Below are positions 26,576 to 35,709 of a stretch of 64,000 nt of DNA, piece by piece. Location of the stretch: positions 149,977 to 213,976 of the forward strand of contig NZ_NJGY01000003.1 of the NCBI RefSeq assembly GCF_002250505.1, in the 5' to 3' direction. The notes beneath the pieces were generated by a model. It did not search any database, was not told the origin of the DNA, and worked only from the letters and a program-made list of their open reading frames with translations. Within the stretch, counting starts at the first letter, position 1; each line of letters starts with the position of its first letter. A program made the translations under genes and the position numbers. This DNA comes from Janthinobacterium sp. PC23-8. Its GTDB lineage: Bacteria; Pseudomonadota; Gammaproteobacteria; Burkholderiales; Burkholderiaceae_D.

Positions 26576-28825
26576 TTATTCTCCAGCGGCTGTGCCGGCC
26601 TGCGGCGCCACGGCCGGCAAGTGCAAGGTAAACGTGGTGCCGGCGTCGCCGCTGGCCACCTCGATATGGCCACCGAGCACGCCGGTGACGATATTGTGCG
26701 CCACGTGCAGGCCCAGGCCCGAGCCGCCCGAACCGAGCCGGGTGGTAAAGAAAGGGTCGTAGATGCGCGCCAGGTCGCCGGCGGCGATGCCCCTGCCATT
26801 GTCGGCGATGGCGATGCTGATGCTCTCGCCAGCGACACTGGCGCGCGCCGTGATGCCGATGGCGCCGCTGTTCCTCCCTTCGAAGGCGTGGCGCACGCAG
26901 TTTTCCACCAGGTTCGTCAGCACCTGGCCCAGCGGGCCGGGGTAGCTGTCCATCGCCAGTTCCGGCGCCACGTCCTGCTCAAGCAGATGGCCGGCGCCCT
27001 TGAGCGTGGCCGACAGCGGCAGCATCAGTTCGGCGATGAACTGGCGCAGCAAAAAATGGCGGCGCTGCGAGCTGGCGCGGTCGACGGCGATCTGCTTGAA
27101 GCTCGACACCAGGTCGGCCGCGCGCTGCAGGTTACGCAGCACGATGGCGTCCGCTTCGCTGGCCTGCCCCAGGTAGCTTTCCAGTTCCGAGCGGCGCAAG
27201 CCGTCCTGGAAACCGGCCTGTAACCCCCGCGTGCGTTCGGCCATGGTAGTGGCCACCACCAGGGCGTTGCCGATCGGCGTATTGAGTTCATGCGCGATGC
27301 CGGCCACCAGCGCGCCGAGCGCGGCCAGCTTGTCGCGCCGCACCAGTTCGTCCCGCGTGATCGACAGGTGTTCGAGGGCGGCCGCCAGTTCGCGGTTGGC
27401 CTGTTCCGATTGTTCCTTGGCCAGGGTCAGCGCGGCCGTGCGTTTGGCCACCAGGTCTTCCAGGTGGCTGCGGTGGCGCTGCAATTCCTGCTCGTGGCGC
27501 ATGCGGGCAATCGCGATGCCTGCCAGGTCGGCCGCCACGTCGATCAGCACCAGTTCCTGCGCTACGGGACTGCGCACTTCGCGGTAGTACATGGCGAACG
27601 AGCCCAGCACCTGCTCGTCCTGGCCGAAGATGGGCTGGGACCAGCAGGCGCGCAGGCCGAAGGCGGCGGCCATGCCGCGATACGGCGCCCACAGGGGATC
27701 GTGCTCGATATCGCTGACCACCACCGGCTTGCCGTGGAACATGGCGGCGCCGCAGGAACCGACGCCGGGGCCGATCTCCACATCGTCGAGCATGTCCAGG
27801 TACTGGCGCGGCAGGCTGGGACCGGCCATGCTGCGCATGCGCCGGCCGTCTTCATCGAGCAGCATGACGGAGCAATACACGCCGCGCGACTGGCCCTCGA
27901 TCAGCAGCAGCAAACGATCGAGCGTGGGCACCAGCGGCGCGCCCTTGGCGATCATTTCCAGCAGCGCATTCTGGCCCGCGCGCAAAGCTTCGGCCAGGTT
28001 GCGTTCGGTCAGGTCGATGATGCGCGCGTGCACCAGCTGGCGGCCCGGCACCGACAAGCGCATCAGCCGGATTTCGCAGGCGATGGCGTGGCCGTCGCGG
28101 TGGCGGCACTCGGCGCGAAAGACGACGATCTTGCCTTGCAGGGTGTCCTGCATTTTTTCCCGCAACAGCCGGATCGAGGCCAGGCCGTCCGCTTGCCGGC
28201 GTGGAAAGACGCGCTCCATGCCGCCTTGCAGCAGGCTCGCTTGCGGCATGCCGAACATTTTTTCGGCCAGGTGGTTGGCGTCGATCAGCAGGGCGTTGTC
28301 GATGTCGAACAGCAGCACCGCATCGGGCGAGCCTGCCAGGATGGAGTGGTAATTGACCTCCAGCGTTTGCGGATGCACGGGGCGCGCCGCTGCGCTGGCA
28401 TCGATGGACTCGGCCTCGGCCTCGGCGCCATGGGCCTTGTGCAGCGCCAGTTCCATCAGGATTTTTTCGGCCACGTCGCGCGCGTTGAACGGCATCCTGA
28501 TGTAGTCGCTGGCGCCGGCGCCCACGCTGCGGCCCTGCTCTTCGGCGCTGGGCGAGGACGACATCAGCAGCAGCGGCACGCCATGGCGCTCGGCCGCATT
28601 GCGCAGGCGCAAACAGCTGGCGTCGATATTGCTGCCGGCCAGCGCCGCGTCGAGCAGGATCAGGTCGGCGCCGCCGGCGGCCAGTTCCACGCCGGCGTCG
28701 ATATCGCCGGCTACGCCCGTACCCAGATTGTGCCGGTCCAGTACATACAGCAGTTCGCGCACATCGCTGGTGGCAGGACTGACCAGCAAGACCCTGGCCC
28801 GGTCGGAAGAGATCAACTGATTCAT
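26576..28825 (-). CDS. Sensor histidine kinase with N-terminal degenerate receiver, PAS and GAF domains
   Basis: A 749-residue cytoplasmic kinase. Order: receiver-like domain (about 10-125), PAS (about 155-275; NYHSILAGSPDAVLLFDI), GAF (about 300-450; GVYCSVMLLDEDGRRMRSMA, then GPGVGSCGAAMFHGKPVVVSD), coiled coil, HisKA (GALVAGIAHELNTPIGNALV, phosphoacceptor His), and HATPase (NLVENCVRHAFE, IADNGRGIAAGD, GSGGSGLGLHVAHNIV). The receiver keeps Asp59 (LILLDAAL), but the acidic pair is replaced by Ser16-Pro17 (VLLVSPATSD) and the conserved Lys by Arg110 (DYIRMPF), so it probably is not phosphorylated normally. No output partner is adjacent; only the small secreted protein follows. Confidence 0.88.
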   Translation of the reverse strand: MNQLISSDRARVLLVSPATSDVRELLYVLDRHNLGTGVAGDIDAGVELAAGGADLILLDAALAGSNIDASCLRLRNAAERHGVPLLLMSSSPSAEEQGRSVGAGASDYIRMPFNARDVAEKILMELALHKAHGAEAEAESIDASAAARPVHPQTLEVNYHSILAGSPDAVLLFDIDNALLIDANHLAEKMFGMPQASLLQGGMERVFPRRQADGLASIRLLREKMQDTLQGKIVVFRAECRHRDGHAIACEIRLMRLSVPGRQLVHARIIDLTERNLAEALRAGQNALLEMIAKGAPLVPTLDRLLLLIEGQSRGVYCSVMLLDEDGRRMRSMAGPSLPRQYLDMLDDVEIGPGVGSCGAAMFHGKPVVVSDIEHDPLWAPYRGMAAAFGLRACWSQPIFGQDEQVLGSFAMYYREVRSPVAQELVLIDVAADLAGIAIARMRHEQELQRHRSHLEDLVAKRTAALTLAKEQSEQANRELAAALEHLSITRDELVRRDKLAALGALVAGIAHELNTPIGNALVVATTMAERTRGLQAGFQDGLRRSELESYLGQASEADAIVLRNLQRAADLVSSFKQIAVDRASSQRRHFLLRQFIAELMLPLSATLKGAGHLLEQDVAPELAMDSYPGPLGQVLTNLVENCVRHAFEGRNSGAIGITARASVAGESISIAIADNGRGIAAGDLARIYDPFFTTRLGSGGSGLGLHVAHNIVTGVLGGHIEVASGDAGTTFTLHLPAVAPQAGTAAGE

Positions 28826-28925
28826 GGTGTCGCAATCATGACGCCTGTTGGTGGACCTAGTATTACATCAAGGCCAGTCACTGTAAACGTCACGTTGGTA
28901 ATAAAAAGCAATATTATCGAGGCCT

Positions 28926-29354
28926 TCAAGCCGCTTGTTCCGTGCTCACGCTGCGCGCCAGGTCGGCGCGCGCCTGTTCGATGCGCGGGTAATTGTCTTC
29001 GATCCAGTCGACCAGCACGGCCAGCCGTTCTGCCGCCTCGCGCCCCAGTGGCGTCAAGCTGTATTCCACCTTGGGCGGTATCACCAGATAGGCCTGGCGC
29101 AGCACGAAGCCGTCGCTGCACAGGGCGTCGAGGGTTTGCGCCAGCATTTTTTCGCTGACGCCGCCCACCTCGCGGCGCAGTGCGCTGAAGCGCCGCGTGC
29201 CGCCGAGCAGCAGGACCAGCACCAGCACCGCCCAGCGGCTGGTCAGGTGGCTCAGCACGGCGCGCGACGGGCAGGCGGCCGCCATCAGGTGGGCGCCCTG
29301 GTTCTGTTCGGCGAGCGCGGCGCGCAGGCTGGCGCCGGGAGTATCGGTGGGCAT
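28926..29354 (-). CDS. HxlR-family transcriptional regulator
   Basis: A 142-residue winged-helix regulator. The family pattern is seen in ACPSRAVLSHLTSRWAVLVL, then GGTRRFSALRREVGGVSEKM, LAQTLDALCSDGFV and VEYSLTPLGREA. A cysteine near the N-terminus (Cys28) is placed as in HxlR-type thiol/quinone sensors. It diverges from an NmrA-like reductase gene across 111 bp containing a palindrome, the usual arrangement of an HxlR repressor and its target. Confidence 0.9.
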   Translation of the reverse strand: MPTDTPGASLRAALAEQNQGAHLMAAACPSRAVLSHLTSRWAVLVLVLLLGGTRRFSALRREVGGVSEKMLAQTLDALCSDGFVLRQAYLVIPPKVEYSLTPLGREAAERLAVLVDWIEDNYPRIEQARADLARSVSTEQAA

Positions 29355-29383
29355 GGGGTGGCCTGTAGAGCATGCATGTTAAT

Positions 29384-29418
29384 ACTTACCAAAAGGTACG
29401 TACTTACATTCGGTAAGT
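29384..29418. promoter_or_regulatory. Candidate operator for the HxlR regulator
   Basis: ACTTACC (29384-29390) and GGTAAGT (29412-29418) are perfect inverted 7-mers. Between them lies an inner GTACGTAC palindrome (29396-29403) and a further partial copy of the half-site (CTTAC). It is placed in the shared promoter region of the divergent pair. Confidence 0.55.
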
Positions 29419-29465
29419 GATAGCGCTATTATAGATTTTTCTCATCCATACACCAAGGACTCATC

Positions 29466-30317
29466 ATGATCGTCATCACCGGCGCCACCGGCCAACTGGG
29501 CCAGCACGTTATCGCCAGCCTGTTGAAAACCGTTCCCGCCAGCTCCATCGTCGCCGCCGTGCGCAATCCGGCCAAGGCCGCCAGCCTGGCCGCGCAAGGC
29601 GTGCAGGTGCGCCAGGCCGACTACAACGACGGCGCCAGCCTCGACGCGGCCTTCGAGGGCGCCAGCAAGATCCTCCTGATTTCGTCGAGCGAAGTGGGCC
29701 AGCGCGCTGCCCAGCACCAGAACGTGATCGATGCCGCCAGGCGCGTCGGCGTGGCGCTGCTGGCCTACACCAGCGTCCTGCGCGCCGACACCTCGCCGCT
29801 GGGCCTGGCGGCCGAGCACGTGATCACCGAAGCGGCGATCCGCGCATCAAGCCTGCCGTACAGCTTCCTGCGCAATGGCTGGTACCTGGAAAACCATACG
29901 GAACACCTGGCGCCGGTGCTTGAGCATGGCGTGGTGCTGGGCGCGGCGCAGGATGGCCGTTTCTCGTCGGCTTCGCGCGCTGACTACGCAGCGGCAGCCG
30001 CCTGTGTTCTCACCAGCGCGGCGCCCCGGGCGATCTATGAGCTGGCCGGCGACGACAGCTTTACCCTGGCGCAGTATGCGGCCGAAGTGGCGCGCCAGTC
30101 GGGCAAACAGATCGTCTACAAGGATATGCCGCAGGCCGACTTCAAGGCGGCGCTGGTCGGTGTGGGCGTGCCGGAAGGCTTTGCCGAACTGCTGGCCGAT
30201 TCCGATGCGGGCACGGCCAAGGGTGGCCTGGAAGAGCATGGCAAGCAATTGAGTGCCCTGATCAAGCGTCCGACCACCAGCCTGGCCGATGCGGTAAAAG
30301 CGGCGCTGGCCAAATAA
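29466..30317 (+). CDS. NmrA-like / QorB-type NAD(P)-dependent quinone reductase family protein
   Basis: A 283-residue atypical short-chain dehydrogenase. The cofactor motif is MIVITGATGQLGQHVIASLL; LLISSSEVGQRAAQHQNVID and LPYSFLRNGWYLENHTEHLA match the QorB/NmrA group of NAD(P)H:quinone oxidoreductases. AAGGA precedes the ATG. Divergent HxlR regulators often control such reductases in response to quinones or aldehydes; this is inference. A strong bidirectional terminator follows. Confidence 0.85.
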   Translation: MIVITGATGQLGQHVIASLLKTVPASSIVAAVRNPAKAASLAAQGVQVRQADYNDGASLDAAFEGASKILLISSSEVGQRAAQHQNVIDAARRVGVALLAYTSVLRADTSPLGLAAEHVITEAAIRASSLPYSFLRNGWYLENHTEHLAPVLEHGVVLGAAQDGRFSSASRADYAAAAACVLTSAAPRAIYELAGDDSFTLAQYAAEVARQSGKQIVYKDMPQADFKAALVGVGVPEGFAELLADSDAGTAKGGLEEHGKQLSALIKRPTTSLADAVKAALAK

Positions 30318-30332
30318 AAGGGAAGCGCCATG

Positions 30333-30370
30333 AAAAAAGCCGCAGACTGATGAAAGTCTGCGGCTTTTTT
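30333..30370. terminator. Bidirectional terminator between the reductase gene and tRNA-Leu
   Basis: GCCGCAGACT (30339-30348), 6-nt loop, AGTCTGCGGC (30355-30364), flanked by six A on the left and six T on the right, so it can end transcripts from both sides. Confidence 0.92.
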
Positions 30371-30383
30371 GCGAATCTGGTAA

Positions 30384-30468
30384 TGGTGCCCACGAAGGGA
30401 CTCGAACCCCCACACCCGAAGGCACATGGACCTGAACCATGCGCGTCTACCAATTCCGCCACGTGGGC
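30384..30468 (-). tRNA. tRNA-Leu (CAG), copy 1
   Basis: The cloverleaf folds with acceptor GCCCACG/CGTGGGC, discriminator A and encoded CCA, anticodon stem CATGG/CCATG around TTCAGGT (anticodon CAG), a long variable arm and T-loop TTCGAGT. This copy has a T instead of C at the base of the T stem, giving an extra G-U pair relative to copies 2 and 3. Confidence 0.97.
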
Positions 30469-30536
30469 ATCTGTACTACTGAATGCGTGCTGCTTTTACT
30501 GCTTTGCTGCGGATAACAACGACAACTGCTCGCTGC

Positions 30537-30621
30537 TGGTGCCCACGGAGGGACTCGAACCCCCACACCCGAAGGCACATGGACCTGAACCATGCGCGTC
30601 TACCAATTCCGCCACGTGGGC
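30537..30621 (-). tRNA. tRNA-Leu (CAG), copy 2
   Basis: Same cloverleaf as copy 1 except one base in the T stem. It lies 68 bp upstream of copy 1 on the same strand and is the first gene after the promoter at 30664-30692, so both are probably cut from one transcript. Confidence 0.97.
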
Positions 30622-30663
30622 ATTTTCTTGCTCGTCGCTGCGTGTTCTGCAGCGACGGACAAA

Positions 30664-30692
30664 ATCATAAGGGTTGGCGCGCATTCGGTCAA
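30664..30692 (-). promoter_or_regulatory. Promoter of the tandem tRNA-Leu genes
   Basis: On the minus strand TTGACC (30692-30687), 17-bp spacer, TATGAT (30669-30664). Expected transcription start is about 36 nt before the first tRNA. Confidence 0.8.
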
Positions 30693-30749
30693 TCAACATT
30701 TGCTGTTTTCTTCAAGAAAGACCTTTTTCACCTGAAAAAAGCGCTTTCC

Positions 30750-31844
30750 CTATGAAAACTGCCTGTTTTTATGGCGCAGCAAGCCCATTAATAACAATCC
30801 CAGGCACAGCAGGGGCAGGGTGCCCGGCACGGGCACGGCGAACAGGCTGACGTCCCAGCCGATGGCGTCCAGGGCGATCAGGTCGCTGGGACGCAGCACC
30901 AGGCGTTCGCCGTAGGCCACGGTCGGGTCCATGATGCCGAGGCCCAGCTGGTCACGCCAGTGGCTGGCCTGGCGGCCGTCGCCGTGGTAGGCGCCGTTGG
31001 AGAACAGGGGCCCGCGCGTGACGCCGCCATCGAGCGAAAAATACTTGTCGCGGTTGTCGGCCGTCCAGTCGATCACGCCGGCCGCCGTGCTCTCGGTCGA
31101 GTAGCGGAACAGGTCCAGCGGCGCGACGTAGGTAAATTCGGTATCGTCATATGGCCCGCCCAGCGGTGGCGAGTTGAAATCGAGAATATCGACGCCGCTG
31201 AGAAAACCCAGCGCGTGGCCGATCTCGTGCATGGCCACGCCGATAAAGTCGATGGCGTTGGCGGCAATGCCATTGCCGGGATCGAAATCAAACGTGAAGT
31301 CGCTATTGAACTGGATAAAGCCGTCGCAGTTGCCCAGGCAGCCGGGCAGCGACTGGCCGGGTGGCGCCAGGCCCAGCGCCTTGGCTTCGGCGTTGCTCAT
31401 GAACAGGTATTGATTGTTGTCATCGCCATTGTTGTCGACGTAGGGCACGGGGCTGCCGGGACCGTTCGGATTGTTTGCCGTGTTATTGATCAGCACGCCA
31501 AAATTGTCGCCGCCTGGCAAGTGTGCCTGCGCCTGCCGGTCGTAGGCCGAGGTGACGTCCTGCGCCAGCGCATTGCGTACGTCGCCGTAGCGGTAAAACG
31601 CTTCGCTCGAACCGGTCTGGCCCAGGATGCTGCTGCCGAGCGAATTGAAGCCGACCGTCAGTTCGATGGTCACATTGTCGTTCAGTACGCGCGACCATCG
31701 CGCGGCTGCCGCCTGGAAGCCTTGCTGCGCCTGCAGCGAAGTGCCGGGAACGTATTGCAAATTGAAGATCGGTGCTGCCAGGCAAGTCAGGGGCAGGCTG
31801 ATGGCCAGGCCGATCAGGAAGGAGGGAAGCGAGCGGGCTTTCAT
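30750..31844 (-). CDS. Secreted metzincin-type metalloprotease with PEP-CTERM-like sorting tail
   Basis: A 364-residue exported protein. It has a signal peptide (residues 1-23, ending CLAAP). The zinc site is GVAMHEIGHALGFLSGVDIL: HExxHxxGxxxxxD, where His, His and Asp would be the ligands as in some metzincins. The C-terminus reads VPVPGTLPLLCLGLLLMGLL, then RHKNRQFS: Pro-Gly motif, membrane helix and basic tail, matching the PEP-CTERM exosortase signal in its PGT variant. NF038122-like proteases fit this layout. No exosortase gene is nearby. It sits alone between tRNA-Leu copies with near-identical flanks. Confidence 0.85.
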   Translation of the reverse strand: MKARSLPSFLIGLAISLPLTCLAAPIFNLQYVPGTSLQAQQGFQAAAARWSRVLNDNVTIELTVGFNSLGSSILGQTGSSEAFYRYGDVRNALAQDVTSAYDRQAQAHLPGGDNFGVLINNTANNPNGPGSPVPYVDNNGDDNNQYLFMSNAEAKALGLAPPGQSLPGCLGNCDGFIQFNSDFTFDFDPGNGIAANAIDFIGVAMHEIGHALGFLSGVDILDFNSPPLGGPYDDTEFTYVAPLDLFRYSTESTAAGVIDWTADNRDKYFSLDGGVTRGPLFSNGAYHGDGRQASHWRDQLGLGIMDPTVAYGERLVLRPSDLIALDAIGWDVSLFAVPVPGTLPLLCLGLLLMGLLRHKNRQFS

Positions 31845-31989
31845 GGCGACTCCAGGGAGTGGGGAAGGAAGCCATCGCCACGCAAAAAGCGTGCTCGACT
31901 ATAAAAATCAGGGACTTGCGTGAAAGACCGGGGTGTTGACGTCGTGGATTGTCAGAAATGCCGACAGCTTGAATGTGCGCGCAGAAATG

Positions 31990-32026
31990 AAAAAAGCCGC
32001 AAACCCGTGAGAGTTTGCGGCTTTTT
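31990..32026 (-). terminator. Terminator of tRNA-Leu copy 3
   Basis: GCCGCAAAC (31996-32004) and GTTTGCGGC (32013-32021) flanked by A-run and T-run. The same arrangement and spacing to the tRNA is found at 30333-30370, so tRNA and terminator were copied together. Confidence 0.9.
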
Positions 32027-32039
32027 GCGAATTCGGTAA

Positions 32040-32124
32040 TGGTGCCCACGGAGGGACTCGAACCCCCACACCCAAAGGCACATGGACCTGAACCATGCGC
32101 GTCTACCAATTCCGCCACGTGGGC
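32040..32124 (-). tRNA. tRNA-Leu (CAG), copy 3
   Basis: Same fold and anticodon as copies 1 and 2, with CCA encoded. One base differs in the variable-arm loop (CCTTTGG instead of CCTTCGG). Its own terminator lies 14 bp downstream. Confidence 0.97.
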
Positions 32125-32493
32125 ACTGATACTACTTGACAATAAACCTCGTCAATTCTGCTATTATAGCGACTTGAAGAGTTTTGCGCCAGATGAGCTT
32201 TCGCTCCATACTGCACATCAACCCTGTACCGCTTTCCTGTTACGTCGCGCCGATGAAGGCGTTACGCTGCAAGAGACAAGGATTATAGAGCAATATTTGC
32301 CGATGTCAAAGGGCTGGTGCATTTTTCCGCACATTTTCATCATGGGACGGGCCAGGCCTGTTCCCGGTACGCTGTCTGTTAGGCAAACCAAGGCGTCCTC
32401 CGGTACACTACGGCCTATCACCGTGTCGATTGACGGTGATGTCATCGGCCTGTTTTCCGTTTGATCACTGTCAATACAACTATAGAAATACTT
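32125..32493. promoter_or_regulatory. Intergenic region with tRNA-Leu promoter and rnr leader
   Basis: A perfect minus-strand TATAAT at 32168-32163 lies 39 bp before tRNA-Leu copy 3 and is its likely -10. For rnr on the plus strand I see TTGACA at 32136-32141 but no -10 at proper distance. No gene is supported in the remaining leader up to the rnr start. Confidence 0.55.
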
Positions 32494-34962
32494 TTGAGCC
32501 AAAATACCCACACCATCCCCAGCCGGGAGGACATTCTCGGCATATTCCGCAGCGTCAACGCGCCTCTCGATCCGCAGTCACTCGGGAAAACGCTGCAAGT
32601 GCATGCCGATTCCATGGAAGTGCTGGTTCGTCGCCTGAAGGCGATGGAGCGCGACGGCCAGCTCACCTCTGACGCCGGCGGCGTGTTCAGCCTGGCCGAC
32701 CAGAGCGCTCTGGTGGCCGGTCGCGTGACCAGTCACCGCGACGGCTTCGGCTTTGTGATTCCTGACGACGCCAGCGCCGACCTGTTCCTGCCTGAAAAAG
32801 AAATGCAGAAAGTGCTGCATGGCGACAAGGTCATGGCACGCATCGTCGGCACCGACCGCCGTGGCCGCCCGGAAGGCACCATCGTCGAAGTGACTTACCG
32901 CGCCAATACCCATGTGATCGGCCGCCTGATCCAGGAAAACGGCACCTGGGTGGTGGCGCCGGAAGACCAGCGCATCGGCCAGGACATCCTGGTGAGCGGT
33001 TCGGTGGGCAAGGCGAAAGCCGGCCAGATCGTCAGCGTCGAGCTGACCGAACAGCCGATGCGCTTCAAGCAGCCGGTCGGCAAGATCGTCGAAGTGCTCG
33101 GTGCGCTGGACGACCCCGGCATGGAAATCGAAATTGCCGTGCGCAAATTCAATGTGCCGCATATCTTTTCCGCCGCCGCCCTCAAGCAAGCGGAGAAGCT
33201 GCCGTTCGAAGTGCGCGCCGCCGACCTGAAAGAGCGCGTCGACCTGCGCGACGTGCCGATGGTGACCATCGATGGCGAAGACGCGCGCGACTTCGACGAT
33301 GCCGTCTACTGCGAACCGGTGAAGGTTGGCCGCGCCAACTGCTTCCGCCTGATCGTGGCGATCGCCGACGTCAGCCACTATGTCAAACCGAACGACGCGC
33401 TCGATACCGACGCGCTCGAACGCAGCACCTCCGTGTACTTCCCGCGCCGCGTGATTCCGATGCTGCCGGAAAAGCTGTCCAATGGCCTGTGCTCGCTGAA
33501 TCCGGCCGTCGACCGCCTGACCCTGGTGTGCGACGCCGTCGTGACCGACAAGGGCGAGATCAAGGCCTACCAGTTCTACCCGGCCGTGATTCATTCGGCC
33601 GCGCGCCTGACGTATGACGAAGTGGCCGCCGTACTGGGCAACACCAAAGGTCCCGAAGCAGCACGCCGCGCCGATATCCTGCCGCACCTGCAAAACCTGG
33701 AACTGGTCTATCGCGCCTTGCTCAAAGCGCGTACCGCGCGCGGCGCCATCGATTTCGAAACCACCGAAACCTATATCGTCTGCAACAGCGCCGGCAAGAT
33801 CGAAAAGATCATTCCGCGCACCCGCAACGAAGCGCACAAGATCATCGAAGAGTGCATGCTGGCGGCCAACGTCTGCGCGGCAGACTTGCTGCTGCGCCAC
33901 AAGCACCCGGGCACCTACCGCATCCACGCCAGCCCGACCAAGGAAAAGCTCACGCAAGTGCGCACCTTCCTCAAGCAAGTCGGCCTGAACCTGACCGGCG
34001 GCGATACGCCGACGGCTTCGGATTACCAGACGCTGATGCAGCAGATCAAGCTGCGTCCCGACGCGGCCCTGCTGCAGACCATGTTGCTGCGCTCGATGCA
34101 GCAAGCCGTCTACAGCCCGGACAATATCGGCCACTTCGGCCTGGCGTATGAGGCCTATGCCCACTTCACCAGCCCGATCCGCCGCTATCCCGACCTGCTG
34201 ACGCACCGTGCCATCAAGGCCATCTTGCAAGGCAAGAAGTACGAGCCGAAGTTGTCCGACAAGACCGTGCTCAACACCAACGTGTCGAACGCCACGCGCA
34301 AGCAGCAGGCAAAAGACAAGGCCGAAGGCAAGCCGAAGAAAGCCGATCTGACCATCTGGGATGCGCTCGGCGTGCATTGCTCGGCCAACGAACGCCGCGC
34401 CGACGAAGCATCGCGCGATGTCGAAGCCTGGCTCAAGTGCTACTTCATGCAAGACAAGCTGGGCGAGGAATTTACCGGCACCATTACCGGCGTGACCACC
34501 TTCGGCGTATTCGTGCAATTGGATACCCTGTTTGTCGAAGGCCTGGTGCACGTCACCGAGCTCGGTACCGATTACTTCCAGTACGACGATGCGCGCCATG
34601 AACTGCGCGGCGAACGCACCGGCAAGCGTTATCAACTGACCGACCGTCTGACGGTGCAGGTGGCCAGAGTCGACCTGGAAACGCGCAAGATCGACCTGCG
34701 CCTGGTGACCGAAGGGGAAGCGGCTGGCGAAGAAACCGGCGACAAGCCTGCCGGCGGCAAGCGCAATAAAAAAACCATGGTCAAGCCCGGTCCCGCGACC
34801 GAACAGCGCCATGAAATCAAGGCCGGCGGCGCCAATGGCGCTGCCAAACCGAAGCGTGGCAGGTCGTCCGGCAACAACAGCAACACCCCGGTCGCGGCGC
34901 CCGCCACGGCAGCGCCTCGCGCGGCAAGAACCGGTTCGAAAACAAGCAAGAAGAAACGATAA
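32494..34962 (+). CDS. rnr: Ribonuclease R
   Basis: A 3'-5' exoribonuclease of the RNase II family that degrades structured RNA, about 822 residues. Visible are the N-terminal winged helix (TIPSREDILGIFRSVNAPLD), cold-shock domains (SHRDGFGFVIPDD), the catalytic RNB segment (TIDGEDARDFDDAVYCEPV, with the Asp cluster, and RVIPMLPEKLSNGLCSLNP), the C-terminal S1 domain (EEFTGTITGVTTFGVFVQLD) and a Lys/Ala-rich tail. The start is not ATG; TTG 32494 gives MSQNTHTIPS and is preferred over TTG 32461 because relatives have only a few residues before the helix. It is followed 3 bp later by rlmB, a common pairing. Confidence 0.96.
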   Translation: MSQNTHTIPSREDILGIFRSVNAPLDPQSLGKTLQVHADSMEVLVRRLKAMERDGQLTSDAGGVFSLADQSALVAGRVTSHRDGFGFVIPDDASADLFLPEKEMQKVLHGDKVMARIVGTDRRGRPEGTIVEVTYRANTHVIGRLIQENGTWVVAPEDQRIGQDILVSGSVGKAKAGQIVSVELTEQPMRFKQPVGKIVEVLGALDDPGMEIEIAVRKFNVPHIFSAAALKQAEKLPFEVRAADLKERVDLRDVPMVTIDGEDARDFDDAVYCEPVKVGRANCFRLIVAIADVSHYVKPNDALDTDALERSTSVYFPRRVIPMLPEKLSNGLCSLNPAVDRLTLVCDAVVTDKGEIKAYQFYPAVIHSAARLTYDEVAAVLGNTKGPEAARRADILPHLQNLELVYRALLKARTARGAIDFETTETYIVCNSAGKIEKIIPRTRNEAHKIIEECMLAANVCAADLLLRHKHPGTYRIHASPTKEKLTQVRTFLKQVGLNLTGGDTPTASDYQTLMQQIKLRPDAALLQTMLLRSMQQAVYSPDNIGHFGLAYEAYAHFTSPIRRYPDLLTHRAIKAILQGKKYEPKLSDKTVLNTNVSNATRKQQAKDKAEGKPKKADLTIWDALGVHCSANERRADEASRDVEAWLKCYFMQDKLGEEFTGTITGVTTFGVFVQLDTLFVEGLVHVTELGTDYFQYDDARHELRGERTGKRYQLTDRLTVQVARVDLETRKIDLRLVTEGEAAGEETGDKPAGGKRNKKTMVKPGPATEQRHEIKAGGANGAAKPKRGRSSGNNSNTPVAAPATAAPRAARTGSKTSKKKR

Positions 34963-34965
34963 ACA

Positions 34966-35709
34966 ATGAAGAATAAAATGATTTTCGGCTTCCACGCCGT
35001 GACCTCGCGCCTGCGTCATGAAGCGTCGTCGGTGGAAGAGATTTTTGTCGACGCCAGTCGCGTCGACGGCCGCATGAAGGACATGATCGCCGCCGCCAAG
35101 GCCGCCGGCGTGCGCGTCATGCCCGTCGATTCGGCGCGCCTCGATAAAATCGTCGGCACCCGCCGCCACCAGGGCGTGATCGCGTTTGCCTCGCAGCTGT
35201 CGCTGGCGCGCAACCTGGACGAACTGCTCGACGCCGTCGACGGCCCGCCGCTGCTGCTGATCCTCGACGGCATCACCGACCCGCACAACCTGGGCGCCTG
35301 CCTGCGCGTGGCCGACGGTGTCGGCGCGCACGCCGTGATCGTGCCGAAGGACCGCGCCGTGGGCCTGAACGCCACCGCCGCCAAGGTCGCCAGCGGCGCC
35401 GCCGAGACCGTGCCTTACATCACCGTGACGAATCTGGCGCGCACCATGCGCGAACTGAAGGACCGCGGCATCTGGCTGATCGGCACCTCGGACGACGGCG
35501 AAAAAGGCCTGTACGAAGCCGACTTCACCGGCCCGACCGCGCTGGTGATGGGTTCCGAAGGCGAAGGCATGCGCCGTTTGACGCGCGAGACCTGCGACAT
35601 TCTCGTCAATATCCCGATGTTCGGTTCGGTCGAGAGCCTGAACGTGTCGGTGGCATCCGGTGTGTGCCTGTATGAAGCCCGCCGCCAGCGCATCGCGCTG
35701 GAAGCCTAA
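34966..35709 (+). CDS. rlmB: 23S rRNA (guanosine-2251-2'-O)-methyltransferase RlmB
   Basis: A SPOUT-family methyltransferase of 247 residues. The N-terminal substrate-binding domain begins [14 protein letters not shown]; the SPOUT knot has [20 protein letters not shown] (motif 1, with Asn and Arg), [14 protein letters not shown] (motif 2) and [20 protein letters not shown] (motif 3). It methylates the peptidyl-transferase loop of 23S rRNA. It starts 3 bp after rnr and ends inside a large palindromic repeat. Confidence 0.96.
   Translation: MKNKMIFGFHAVTSRLRHEASSVEEIFVDASRVDGRMKDMIAAAKAAGVRVMPVDSARLDKIVGTRRHQGVIAFASQLSLARNLDELLDAVDGPPLLLILDGITDPHNLGACLRVADGVGAHAVIVPKDRAVGLNATAAKVASGAAETVPYITVTNLARTMRELKDRGIWLIGTSDDGEKGLYEADFTGPTALVMGSEGEGMRRLTRETCDILVNIPMFGSVESLNVSVASGVCLYEARRQRIALEA

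Noticed and set aside
30350..30670. Plus-strand frame of 106 codons across the tandem tRNA-Leu genes
   Set aside because: Its repeated peptide reflects two tRNA genes, not a protein.
30750..31844. Prophage or insertion sequence around the tRNA-Leu genes
   Set aside because: No integrase, transposase or phage gene is present; the duplicated tRNA units are reported as a finding instead.
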